Made by a program: the position numbers and the translations under genes | Notes under the pieces: generated by a model | Told to the model about the DNA's origin: nothing | Seen by the model: only the letters and a program-made list of their open reading frames with translations | Databases searched by the model: none | In this document: one piece after another, positions 1-7,242 of the stretch | How the letters are laid out: every line of letters starts with the position of its first letter | Position numbering within the stretch: position 1 is the stretch's first letter | From: CAYVHB01 sp964450865 | Lineage (GTDB): Bacteria > Bacillota > Clostridia > Saccharofermentanales > UBA5734 | Direction of reading: 5' to 3' | DNA length: 23,156 nt | NCBI GenBank assembly: GCA_964450865.1 | Contig: CAYVHB010000042.1 | Coordinates: 1 to 23,156 of the forward strand

Positions 1-569
1 CAACTATATTCGTTTTTCAAGGTTCAGACCCTTAAATCGGGTGGGAAAGTTGAGTCAATTATAGATAATATATGTTATTTTGCAACCATTGCGAATTCTT
101 TAATTTTATATCACAGCCCGAAAAAACACGGCTTGCTGATGGCGGTATGGTTTGCAGTCTGTCCGGGGCCATGCAAATCTCGCCTGCTACCGCAAAATCA
201 CCGCCTGATGCCGTACCTCAGGACTTTCCGGGGGCATGTATCCACACATTCACCGCAAAGGATGCAATCCAATGACTTGATTGTACCCGTTTTCTGTCGC
301 ATATTGAACCCTTCTTTCCAGGTATTCAATCGTCTCACAACGCCATGCCCAATAGGCCTGGTTGAGCGAAATCATTGTCCCGCAAGACCTGAGGATGACC
401 GTCATCCTGATCCAGGCGGTCTTCGAATTCGCTTCTGAACATTTACAATCGTATCACATTGGTTTATGGCTGCGGGTGTTATATCTATGAATTTTAAGGC
501 TACGAATGTTATGATTGCATGTGATATGACAGATAAATTCAATATCTGATTGGTTCAGGGGAACTTCGG
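1..569. other. Non-genic left flank with decayed coding remnants
   Basis: I see no intact gene in this stretch. Open frames here are short and lack convincing ribosome binding sites. Minus-strand fragments with protein-like composition occur between about 198 and 450, including a ferredoxin-type cysteine cluster annotated separately. A second minus frame across about 270-450 is also rich in aromatic and charged residues (for example a stretch reading ETIEYLERRVQYATENGY) but ends at a stop and matches no family I recognise. The last 30 bases hold the ribosome binding site of the following gene (AGGGGA about 7 nt before its ATG). Confidence 0.5.
198..302 (-). pseudogene. Remnant of a 4Fe-4S ferredoxin-type protein
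   Basis: A 34-codon minus-strand frame contains the spacing C-x2-C-x3-C-x3-C-P (CILCGECVDTCP), the classical ligand set for one 4Fe-4S cluster. It is preceded by a basic stretch and followed by RKVLRYG, which resembles the cluster-binding tail of NapH-type polyferredoxins. The frame is open further upstream to about position 360, but no membrane segments or full domain can be recovered, and it stops at TGA right after the cluster. I read it as a decayed 3' fragment. A short chance match cannot be excluded, because four correctly spaced cysteines are the main evidence. Confidence 0.35.
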
Positions 570-1958
570 ATGATAATCGATTTACATGAATTAACCAGGC
601 CATGTCCTTGCGGTCATCAGCATCCGCTGACAGTCAAGGATATCCGGATCGGCCAGGGTGTCCTGTCCGCATTACCATCGATCCTGGCAAGCTACGGCTG
701 GTCGGCCCCGGTTCTGATCTGCGATGACCATACCTGGCTAGCTGCCGGCCGGGCAATCGAGTCCCTGTTGCCCCAGGCGATACTGGCCTGTGTGCCGTCG
801 GCTGGGCTGCATGCCGATGAAGCGGGCGTCGCCGCCGTCCGTTTGCGGCTGCCGGACGTTTCCCGGTATGATTGCCTGCTGGCTGTCGGTTCTGGCACGG
901 TCCATGATCTGACGCGCTACCTGGCTCATGATTTGGCCGTGCCATTTGTCTCCATTCCCACAGCTGCCAGTGTCGATGGTTATGTTTCGACAGTGGCAGC
1001 CATGACCTGGCAGGGCTGCAAGCAGACCCTGCCGGCAGTCGCCCCGCTCGCCGTCATCGCCGACAGCGATATATTTAGCCAGGCTCCGCGGCGACTGACA
1101 GCCTCCGGCTTTGGCGACCTGCTGGGGAAATACATCGCCCTGGCCGACTGGCAGATCGCCAGTGCGGTCACGGGTGAATATTATTGCCCGACGGTTGCCG
1201 CCCTGATGCAGTCAGCCGTGGACGCCGTGGTGCAGCAAGCCGATGAAATTGCCGCCGGGGGAACAGCCGGCTGTGAGAAGCTGATGGCTGGCTTGTTATT
1301 GTCTGGCCTGGCCATGCAGATGGTGGGCAATTCCCGGCCGGCATCGGGCGCTGAACATCACATCTCGCATCTTTGGGAAATGGCTGTGCTCAACAAGCCG
1401 CTCGACGCCCTGCATGGTGAAAAAGTCGGGATCGGCCTTCTGCTTTGTGCGGATCTGTATCATGCCTTTGCCGATGCCCTGCGGGCCGATCCCTTGCGTG
1501 CCGATGCCGTGCTCACCGATGCCCTGCGGGCCGATCCAATGCGTACGGATACCTCATGGGTCGATCCCTTGCGCGACAGTGAACTGCCGGCTAATACTGT
1601 ACGATCTGACGCCCGGACCGAAATCCTTGCGAACTTTACTGAACCAGGCATGGTCGGGCTGCTCCTGGCTGAAAATAATCCCGACCCATTGACAGGCCTG
1701 GCCGCATCAGACGTGCGATCGAAGCAGGAAGCCATCCTGGCCGTGATTGATGCCCTGCCTTCTGCCTTCACCCTGCAGCAGCTGCTGCGTAAAACCGGTG
1801 GCCGGACAACGCTGGCAAGTATCGGCCTGACGCCAGCCATCATTCCCGGGACCTTGCAGCTGGCTCCCTATGTCCGCAGCCGCCTGACCTTGCTGCGATT
1901 ACTGAAACTGTTCAAGTCAGAATCTATCCTGTCCCGGTGTGACTGGCCCGTTGCCTGA
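570..1958 (+). CDS. egsA: sn-glycerol-1-phosphate dehydrogenase (AraM/EgsA family) with a repetitive insertion
   Basis: NAD(P)-dependent reduction of dihydroxyacetone phosphate to sn-glycerol 1-phosphate in the cytosol is the known activity of this family (archaeal EgsA, Bacillus AraM). Visible marks are the nucleotide-binding turn GSGTVHDLTRY (about residues 108-117), the conserved PTAASVDGY (130-138), the metal-ligand Asp in FGDLLGKY (about 183), the EHHISHLWEM block (262-271) and LHGEKVGIG (281-289) carrying the metal-binding histidines. The N-terminus CPCGHQHPL is typical of bacterial AraM. The start at 570 has AGGGGA about 7 nt upstream. At 462 residues it is longer than the roughly 390-400 of the Bacillus protein; the excess lies after the last metal-ligand histidine, at about residues 300-350, and consists of imperfect D-A-L-R-A-D-P repeats. 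The gene stands alone and converges on the IclR gene. Family assignment is firm; activity with the insertion is unproven. Confidence 0.88.
   Translation: MIIDLHELTRPCPCGHQHPLTVKDIRIGQGVLSALPSILASYGWSAPVLICDDHTWLAAGRAIESLLPQAILACVPSAGLHADEAGVAAVRLRLPDVSRYDCLLAVGSGTVHDLTRYLAHDLAVPFVSIPTAASVDGYVSTVAAMTWQGCKQTLPAVAPLAVIADSDIFSQAPRRLTASGFGDLLGKYIALADWQIASAVTGEYYCPTVAALMQSAVDAVVQQADEIAAGGTAGCEKLMAGLLLSGLAMQMVGNSRPASGAEHHISHLWEMAVLNKPLDALHGEKVGIGLLLCADLYHAFADALRADPLRADAVLTDALRADPMRTDTSWVDPLRDSELPANTVRSDARTEILANFTEPGMVGLLLAENNPDPLTGLAASDVRSKQEAILAVIDALPSAFTLQQLLRKTGGRTTLASIGLTPAIIPGTLQLAPYVRSRLTLLRLLKLFKSESILSRCDWPVA
1471..1537 (+). repeat. In-frame 45-bp-period repeat inside the G1P dehydrogenase gene
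   Basis: A 22-bp sequence starting CCGATGCCCTGCGGGCC occurs identically at 1471-1492 and 1516-1537, a period of 45 bp or 15 codons. Shorter degenerate copies (GATCCNNTGCG, GATCCCTTGCG) continue to about 1575. The repeat keeps the reading frame and encodes alternating acidic and basic motifs around DALRADP, which looks like a slippage-generated insertion in a surface loop. Confidence 0.8.
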
Positions 1959-2054
1959 CTGGACCAGGCCCAGGGCCGGGACTGCTCCTCCCTATCCCGG
2001 TGTGGCTGACCTGTGATTCGGCGTTGTTTTGTTTATCAGGCATTGCCTCGCAGC

Positions 2055-2831
2055 TTATTTTTTCTGGTAACCAAAGGCAGCCGAGATGTCAGCGGCTGCC
2101 TTGAGCAGGTCATTCTTGATCGCGCTTTCGTGCTCCCTGATCCGATGGACCGGGCCGGAAATGCTGCTCGTGCCGAAAACCTGGCCATTATGATTGCGGA
2201 CCGGGGCAGCTATGCTGTAAACACCAAGCTCGACTTCCTCATTTTCGGTTGAATATCCCAACTGTCTGATTTCCTGCAGCGTTTCCAATAGTTGGGCTGA
2301 ATCCGTGATGGTATTGTCCGTGAGCTTGCTTAAGGTATAACGGGCCAGGAAACGCTTAAGCTCAGCTTCAGGCAAATTGGCCAGGATCAGCTTGCCGGAG
2401 GCTGTTGAATGAATGGGCAGGCCAAAACCGACCTTTGAACTGACAATCAGGTAACTGAGCGGCGACCATACGGTATCGATACAGTAGATCTCCTCATTGC
2501 GATAGTAACAAAGGTTGGTGGTTTCCTGATATTTCTCCGTGATGGCCTTGATATAAGCATGGCCGATCTCCTTGAGGTCGAGGTTTTCGGAGATCAGGTT
2601 GGCCTTGAACAGGAATTTCAGGCCCAGCCGGTACTTGCTGGTTTCGGCATTCTTGTCAATGTACGAATAGGTATAAAGGGTATTCAAAATGCCATGAACC
2701 GTGCTGCTGTTCAGGCCGACCATTTCGCTGATTTCTTTCAGTGACAATTCGGTTTTCAGCGCATCGAAGCAGTCGATGATCTTGATTGCCCGTTCAATGG
2801 ATTGGATCAAGTGCTGGCTTTTCTCTTTCAA
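2055..2831 (-). CDS. IclR-family transcriptional regulator
   Basis: A predicted DNA-binding regulator with an N-terminal winged helix-turn-helix (SIERAIKIIDCFDA, LSLKEISEMVGLNSSTVHGILNTL) followed by the IclR effector-binding domain (KYRLGLKFL..., TTNLCYYRNEEIYCIDTV, GLPIHSTASGKLILA, GYSTENEEVELGVYSIAAPVRN). I place the start at the TTG at 2831 because a perfect AGGAGG lies 9 nt upstream (complement of 2841-2846), giving a protein starting MKEKSQHLIQS of about 258 residues. The in-frame ATG at 2876 would add 15 residues but has no recognisable ribosome binding site. The gene is divergent from the liv-type operon with a shared 230-300 bp region, the standard arrangement for a local regulator, so control of that operon is the natural inference. 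It converges on the G1P dehydrogenase gene. Confidence 0.9.
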   Translation of the reverse strand: MKEKSQHLIQSIERAIKIIDCFDALKTELSLKEISEMVGLNSSTVHGILNTLYTYSYIDKNAETSKYRLGLKFLFKANLISENLDLKEIGHAYIKAITEKYQETTNLCYYRNEEIYCIDTVWSPLSYLIVSSKVGFGLPIHSTASGKLILANLPEAELKRFLARYTLSKLTDNTITDSAQLLETLQEIRQLGYSTENEEVELGVYSIAAPVRNHNGQVFGTSSISGPVHRIREHESAIKNDLLKAAADISAAFGYQKK

Positions 2832-3019
2832 TGCAAGCTGCCTCCTGCTGGTTGAATAGTTGTAGAATTGAATCATTCTGGCGAGTGATAACGTCCATGG
2901 CCAGTCCCTGCTTTTCCAGTCAGCCGACCTGGTAGCCGGATGATTCCGGATGGGTGGGGAAATGAATGAATTTGCTCATCTGGCCGGCTGATGCATCGGT
3001 CGCTGCGCCGACGAACCGC

Positions 3020-3047
3020 TTGACGTTTTTTTCGTAGATGCTATAAT
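3020..3047 (+). promoter_or_regulatory. Sigma-A-type promoter of the liv/ureohydrolase operon
   Basis: TTGACG (3020-3025) and TATAAT (3042-3047) are separated by 16 bp. This is the best promoter match in the intergenic region and lies about 60 bp before the livJ start. Transcription would begin near 3054, inside the palindromic region described next. A good ribosome binding site (AGGAGG at about 3092-3097) precedes the ATG at 3109. Confidence 0.75.
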
Positions 3048-3057
3048 GTGACATTAT
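3043..3057 (+). promoter_or_regulatory. Candidate operator, perfect 15-bp palindrome over the -10 box
   Basis: ATAATGTGACATTAT is an exact inverted repeat (7-bp arms around one central base) that covers most of the -10 hexamer and the expected transcription start. The half-site ATAATGT recurs at 3071-3077 followed by an imperfect partner ending near 3087, centre-to-centre about 28 bp. Position over the promoter suggests repression. The divergent IclR-family protein is the likely ligand by context only. Confidence 0.6.
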
Positions 3058-3070
3058 CACATGGCATTCG

Positions 3071-3087
3071 ATAATGTCAAATGTCAT
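3071..3087 (+). promoter_or_regulatory. Second, imperfect operator-like site in the livJ leader
   Basis: ATAATGTCAAATGTCAT starts with the same ATAATGT half-site as the palindrome at 3043 and contains ATGTCA twice. It lies between the expected transcription start and the livJ ribosome binding site. Paired sites are common for tetrameric IclR-type regulators; the role here is inferred. Confidence 0.4.
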
Positions 3088-3108
3088 TTTTAGGAGGCTG
3101 GTAATTCC

Positions 3109-4242
3109 ATGAACCTGAGAAGTAAAATCGCTTCGGTCCTGGCCCTCACCACAACGGTCACCATGCTCTTCACTGGCTGTGCATCGTCATCCAAAAGCAC
3201 CACACTCAAGCTCGGCTTCGCCGGTCCGCTGACCGGCGCCAGCGCCCAGGACGGCGAATCCATGAAAAAGGGCGCCCAGCTGGCAGTCGACCTGGTCAAC
3301 AAGGCCGGCGGTATCAATGGCAAAAAAGTCGAAATCTCATTTGAAGACGACAAATCCGATCCGAAAGAAGCCGCTTCAATCGCCAACAAGTACGCATCCG
3401 ACAAGAATATCCTGGCGGTCATTGGCCATTTCAACAGTTCCTGCACCCTGGCCGGCGCCCCGATCTACAACAAGGCCGGCCTGGTGGAAATCTCCGGCGG
3501 CTCAAGCTCGCCGGCTGTTTCCGAGGCTGGCGACTTCACCTTCCGCACGATCACCACGGATGCCTTCCAGGGCAAATCCCTGATGGAATGGGCAGTCAAT
3601 GATGAAGGCTTCAAGAACATTGCCGTTGTCTATGAAAACACCGATTATGGCCAGGGACTGCTGAAAGTCGCAGAAGAACAGGCCGCTGCGCTCGGCGTCA
3701 ATATCGTAGCCAGGGAAGCGTATCTGCTCGGCCAGACCAAGGACTTCAGCTCGATCGTCACCAAGCTCAAGGATAGCAGCGCGGACGTCGTCATCATCGG
3801 CGGCCTGTACAATGAAACCGCCCTGCTCGCCAAGCAGATGCAGCGCAGCAATGTCACGATCCCGATTATGGGCGTCGATGGCATCTACTCCCAGGCCCTG
3901 ATCGATCTCGGTGGCGATGCCGTCGAAGGCATCCGCATGACTGGCTTCTTCCATGCCACCAGCACCAGCAAGGTGACCCAGGACTTCATCGCGGCCTACA
4001 AGGAAGCCTACAAAGAAGATCCCGGCACGTACGCGGCCTATGTGTTTGATGCCACCAGCATCATCATCAACGCCCTCAAGAGCGGTGCCACCGACCGCAA
4101 GGCAATCCAGCAGTATGTCGCAAAGGTCAAGGATTATGAAGGAGTCACCGGCACCATCTCCTTTGATGAAAAAGGCGATCGCTTCAGCTCCCCGTTGAGG
4201 CTCGTCGTCAAGGGCGGCAAGTTCGACGTCTATTCCAGGTAA
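3109..4242 (+). CDS. livJ: Branched-chain-amino-acid-type ABC transporter substrate-binding lipoprotein
   Basis: This is the extracellular receptor of a HAAT-family (Liv type) importer. It has a lipoprotein signal: basic MNLRSKI, a hydrophobic core and lipobox LFTGC with the acylated Cys at residue 24 or so, followed by a short serine-rich linker. The mature part is a periplasmic-binding-protein fold of the LivJ class: LKLGFAGPLTGASAQDG, GAQLAVDLVNKAGGINGKKV, DDKSDPKEAASIANK, VIGHFNSSCTLAGAPIYNKAGL, TDAFQGKSLMEW, VYENTDYGQGLL and GVDGIYSQALIDLGGDAVEG. Length 377 is normal. Start ATG at 3109 has AGGAGG in front. It opens the operon livJ-livH-livM-livG-ureohydrolase-livF. The family binds Leu/Ile/Val but also amides, urea and other small polar compounds, so the name indicates class and not proven substrate; the ureohydrolase in the operon argues for a different ligand. 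Confidence 0.9.
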   Translation: MNLRSKIASVLALTTTVTMLFTGCASSSKSTTLKLGFAGPLTGASAQDGESMKKGAQLAVDLVNKAGGINGKKVEISFEDDKSDPKEAASIANKYASDKNILAVIGHFNSSCTLAGAPIYNKAGLVEISGGSSSPAVSEAGDFTFRTITTDAFQGKSLMEWAVNDEGFKNIAVVYENTDYGQGLLKVAEEQAAALGVNIVAREAYLLGQTKDFSSIVTKLKDSSADVVIIGGLYNETALLAKQMQRSNVTIPIMGVDGIYSQALIDLGGDAVEGIRMTGFFHATSTSKVTQDFIAAYKEAYKEDPGTYAAYVFDATSIIINALKSGATDRKAIQQYVAKVKDYEGVTGTISFDEKGDRFSSPLRLVVKGGKFDVYSR

Positions 4243-4301
4243 TCACCGTCAGCGACGGCACCGTCACTAAACCACTCTCTGCACCATGGTTGACCGTCCC
4301 T

Positions 4302-4339
4302 CCACCCGGCCAGGGCTGTTACAGGCCCGGACCGGGTGG
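4302..4339 (+). promoter_or_regulatory. Stem-loop between livJ and livH
   Basis: CCACCCGG (4302-4309) pairs with CCGGGTGG (4332-4339), with further GGGC/GCCC pairing inside the loop. It has no clear T-tract, so it is more likely an mRNA-stabilising or attenuating hairpin than a full terminator. Such hairpins often allow higher amounts of the binding-protein message than of the membrane components. Confidence 0.5.
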
Positions 4340-4411
4340 GGACTTTCGGTTCACAACCGACTTCAGGCACTTGCTGACCTATCGGCCTACGACTGACTAA
4401 GGAGTAACAAG

Positions 4412-5284
4412 GTGTTTATCGAACAATTGCTCAATGGCTTGACCATGGGAGCCATCTACGCGCTGATCGCGCTCGGTTACAGCATGGTTTATGGCATCCT
4501 CAGGATAATCAACTTTGCCCATGGGGACATTTTCATGCTGGGCACATTTGTCGCCTTGACCCTGGTCAAAGTCCTCCACTTGCCCTTTGTGGCAGCTTTA
4601 CTGCTGTCCATGGTCATTGTCGCGATCGTGGGTATGTTCATTGAACAGGTGGCTTACCGGCCACTACGCATGGCTGACCGCATGGCGCCCCTGCTGAGTG
4701 CCCTGGGTGTCTCCATTTTCCTTTCCAATTTCGCCCAGCTGATCTGGGGCACCGAAACGCACCCCTTCCCCAAGGTTCTGGAGGTCAAAACTTTTACGTT
4801 CAACAAGATCAGCATCAACAATCTGCAGATCTACATCCTCCTGATGTCAGTCGCCCTGATGGTAATCTTGCAGATCATCGTCAAGAAGAGCGCCTGGGGC
4901 GTCGCGATGCGGGCCACCTCGTATAACAAGGATGTCGCCCGCCTGATGGGAATCAATGTCGACCGGGTGATCAGCCTGACGTTCGGCGTCGGTTCAGCCC
5001 TGGCAACCGCGGCCGGTGTGATGGTCGGCATCTACTATGACGCCGTCTATCCGTCAATGGGTTATGCAGCTGGCCTGAAAGCTTTCACGGCTGCGGTTCT
5101 CGGTGGTATCGGCAGTATTCCTGGCGCGATGGTCGGCGGTATCCTGCTCGGTGTATTCGAGAATTTCGGCGCAGCCTACCTGAGCTCGGGATACCGGGAT
5201 GCCATTGCCTTCACGATCCTGATTGTTGTCCTCATCGTCAAACCATCCGGGTTGTTCGGCAAAAACTACCAGCAGAAAGTCTAG
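4412..5284 (+). CDS. livH: Liv-type ABC transporter permease, LivH
   Basis: First of the two membrane subunits of the importer. The N-terminus FIEQLLNGLTMGAIYALIALGYSMVYGILRIINFAHGD is the canonical LivH opening, and the VRATS-like loop MRATSYNKDVARLMGINVDRVI and the GGIGSIPGAMVGGILLG segment are the conserved cytoplasmic loop and C-terminal helix hairpin. About eight hydrophobic helices are visible in 290 residues, the normal size. The start is GTG at 4412, supported by AAGGAG 8 nt upstream. The gene follows livJ after 169 bp containing a hairpin and precedes livM by 8 bp. It partners with LivM to form the channel. Confidence 0.92.
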   Translation: MFIEQLLNGLTMGAIYALIALGYSMVYGILRIINFAHGDIFMLGTFVALTLVKVLHLPFVAALLLSMVIVAIVGMFIEQVAYRPLRMADRMAPLLSALGVSIFLSNFAQLIWGTETHPFPKVLEVKTFTFNKISINNLQIYILLMSVALMVILQIIVKKSAWGVAMRATSYNKDVARLMGINVDRVISLTFGVGSALATAAGVMVGIYYDAVYPSMGYAAGLKAFTAAVLGGIGSIPGAMVGGILLGVFENFGAAYLSSGYRDAIAFTILIVVLIVKPSGLFGKNYQQKV

Positions 5285-5292
5285 GGCGCAAC

Positions 5293-6345
5293 ATGAACAA
5301 GTTGACAGGTCTATTCCGCAAATTGCCATCCATCAAGCTTCCCCCCATCCAGTTCCCCCCCATTTTTAAATTGATATACAGGAAATCCCCCCTGGCCTGG
5401 AAACTGGCCGGCGTCCTGCTCATCCTGGCCGCGCCATTCATTGTCCAGGATGAATACTTCATCCACATCCTGATCAGCATCGCCCTGTATATCATCCTGA
5501 CCCTGAGCCTCAACCTGGTGACCGGCTTTGCCGGCCAGTTCTCGATTGGCCACGCCGCGTTCTACGGCATCGGGGCCTATACCGCAGCCCTGCTCATGCT
5601 CAACCTGGGCTGGTCTTTCTGGCTGGTCCTGCCAGTCAGCGCGCTCTTCACCGCCCTGTTCGGCTTTCTCCTTGGCTTGCCGGCCCTGCGCCTGCAAGGC
5701 GACTACCTGGGCATTGTGACGCTGGGCTTTGGCGAAATTGCCCACCTGATTTTCATCAACTGGACAGACGTAACCCGCGGGCCAATGGGACTGCCGGGTA
5801 TCCCCACACCCACGATCGGCCCATACGCCTTTGACAGCAAGATTCCCTTCTACTATCTGGCCCTGCTCCTGATGGCTTTCACGATCCTGTGCATGTACCG
5901 CATCACCAGTTCACGGTATGGACTGGGGCTGATTACGGTCCGCGAGGATGAGGTCGCGGCGTCGGCTATCGGCATCAACACCGTGCGGGCCAAGCTGGTC
6001 GCTTTCATAATCGGCGCTTTCTTCGCCGGGCTGACCGGAGCATTTTTTGCCGCCTACATTTCATTCATCAGCCCGGACTCCTTCATGTACGTCGATTCAA
6101 TCACCATCCTGTCGATGGTCGTCCTCGGCGGCATGGGCAATCTGATCGGTTCGGTCGTAGGGGCCATCGTCCTCGTGATCGCTCCGGAAATCCTGCGCTT
6201 CCTGGTTGATTACCGGATGATCCTCTATGGATTGATGATGGTGGCGGTCATGATCTTCAAGCCGGAAGGTTTCTGGGGCCTGAGCAAGCGCCACCGTAAC
6301 ATCTGGCTGAAAAAATCCGGAGGGAAATCCAATGAAAATGCTTGA
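5293..6345 (+). CDS. livM: Liv-type ABC transporter permease, LivM
   Basis: Second membrane subunit. Conserved LivM blocks are LSLNLVTGFAGQFSIGHAAF, GIGAYTAALLMLNLG, LRLQGDYLGIVTLGFGEIAH, TRGPMGLPGIP, SSRYGLGLITVREDEVAASAIGINTVRAKL and LGGMGNLIGSVVGAIVL. The 350 residues include an N-terminal extension of about 40 residues with repeated P-I/P-P-I motifs (KLPSIKLPPIQFPP) before the first helix, which is longer than in typical LivM. The ATG at 5293 has only a weak upstream purine run. The 3' end overlaps livG by 14 bp, implying translational coupling. Confidence 0.92.
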   Translation: MNKLTGLFRKLPSIKLPPIQFPPIFKLIYRKSPLAWKLAGVLLILAAPFIVQDEYFIHILISIALYIILTLSLNLVTGFAGQFSIGHAAFYGIGAYTAALLMLNLGWSFWLVLPVSALFTALFGFLLGLPALRLQGDYLGIVTLGFGEIAHLIFINWTDVTRGPMGLPGIPTPTIGPYAFDSKIPFYYLALLLMAFTILCMYRITSSRYGLGLITVREDEVAASAIGINTVRAKLVAFIIGAFFAGLTGAFFAAYISFISPDSFMYVDSITILSMVVLGGMGNLIGSVVGAIVLVIAPEILRFLVDYRMILYGLMMVAVMIFKPEGFWGLSKRHRNIWLKKSGGKSNENA

Positions 6346-7108
6346 AGCGCGTGAGGTCACCATCCGCTTCGGCGGCCTGGTCGCGGTCAATAATGTTGAC
6401 CTGGACCTGGAGCAAGGTGAAATCCTGGCGGTCATTGGCCCGAACGGAGCCGGCAAGACGACCCTCTTTAACCTGCTGACGGGCATCTATACGCCCACCT
6501 CCGGCACAATCACCTTCAAGGGTGAAGTGATCAACAATCTCAAACCCCATCATCGAGTACGCCGGGGGATCAGCCGAACCTTCCAGAATATCCGCCTGTT
6601 CCAGGGCCTGACAGTTATGGAGAATGTCCTGGTCGGCCAGGCGTGCTGGTCAAAAGAAGGATTTTTCCATGGCTTGCTGCTGGGCCGGCGCACCCGCCAG
6701 GAACGCCGGGATGCAATCGGAAAATGCCTGGCAATCCTGAAGTTCGTTGGCCTGGATAAAAAAGTCGAGGAATTTGCGACCAGCCTGCCCTACGGTGAAC
6801 AGCGCCTGCTCGAGATCGCCCGCGCCCTGGCTACCGAATCAGACCTGATCCTGCTGGATGAACCGGCAGCGGGCATGAACGGCAGTGAAAAAGAGCGACT
6901 CAAGGAGCTGATCAACAAAATCCGCACCGAAATGAACAAGACCATCCTGCTGATCGAGCACGACATGAAAGTCATCATGGACATCTCCGACCGCATCATC
7001 GTTCTCGATCATGGCGAGGAAATTGCCGCCGGCCTGCCCCTGGAGATCCGGCAGAATCCCAAAGTCATCGAAGCCTACCTGGGCAAAGACGATGATCAGG
7101 ATCAATAA
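6332..7108 (+). CDS. livG: Liv-type ABC transporter ATPase, LivG
   Basis: Cytosolic nucleotide-binding subunit. Walker A is GPNGAGKTT (about residues 36-44); the Q-loop follows in SRTFQNIRLFQGLTVMENV; the signature is LPYGEQRLLEIARAL, the LivG variant of LSGGQ; Walker B is LILLDEPAAGMN; the H-loop is LLIEHDMKVIM. Length 258 is standard. The start at 6332 lies inside the end of livM and has GGAGGG about 8 nt upstream; an ATG two codons later is possible. It pairs with LivF, but here a 1.1-kb insertion carrying a ureohydrolase gene separates the two ATPase genes, which are usually adjacent. Confidence 0.93.
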   Translation: MKMLEAREVTIRFGGLVAVNNVDLDLEQGEILAVIGPNGAGKTTLFNLLTGIYTPTSGTITFKGEVINNLKPHHRVRRGISRTFQNIRLFQGLTVMENVLVGQACWSKEGFFHGLLLGRRTRQERRDAIGKCLAILKFVGLDKKVEEFATSLPYGEQRLLEIARALATESDLILLDEPAAGMNGSEKERLKELINKIRTEMNKTILLIEHDMKVIMDISDRIIVLDHGEEIAAGLPLEIRQNPKVIEAYLGKDDDQDQ

Positions 7109-7206
7109 TCCTGGCAGAACAGCCGGGCCAGCCTCGACGACGACAGCAACTGATTGACAAAACAAGGAAACCAAAATCCATACCGATAATCCTGGCGGGC
7201 CAGCCT
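7105..7206 (+). repeat. Imperfect duplication in the livG-ureohydrolase spacer
   Basis: ATAATCCTGGC occurs at 7105-7115 (overlapping the livG stop) and 7186-7196. GGGCCAGCCT occurs at 7125-7134 and 7197-7206. The first copy has 9 extra bases between the two blocks. The 134-bp spacer has no gene and is the largest gap inside the H-M-G-F part of the operon, so the duplication may mark where the ureohydrolase gene was inserted. Confidence 0.55.
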
Positions 7207-7242
7207 TGAGATCAGCCAGGCCAGGAAACCTGAACAAGGAGA

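Noticed and set aside
1460..1843. Long minus-strand and plus-strand open frames across the repetitive part of the G1P dehydrogenase gene
   Set aside because: They mirror the GC-rich repeat of the real gene and lack ribosome binding sites.
1926..2015. Repeat of a CCCGGTGTG-containing segment around the end of the G1P dehydrogenase gene
   Set aside because: About 20 bp with several mismatches; too weak to list as an element, and no terminator could be confirmed there.
2877..3108. A guanidine-sensing riboswitch ahead of the liv/ureohydrolase operon
   Set aside because: I looked for conserved ykkC-type guanidine motifs between the divergent genes and saw none; the region instead has a promoter and palindromes.
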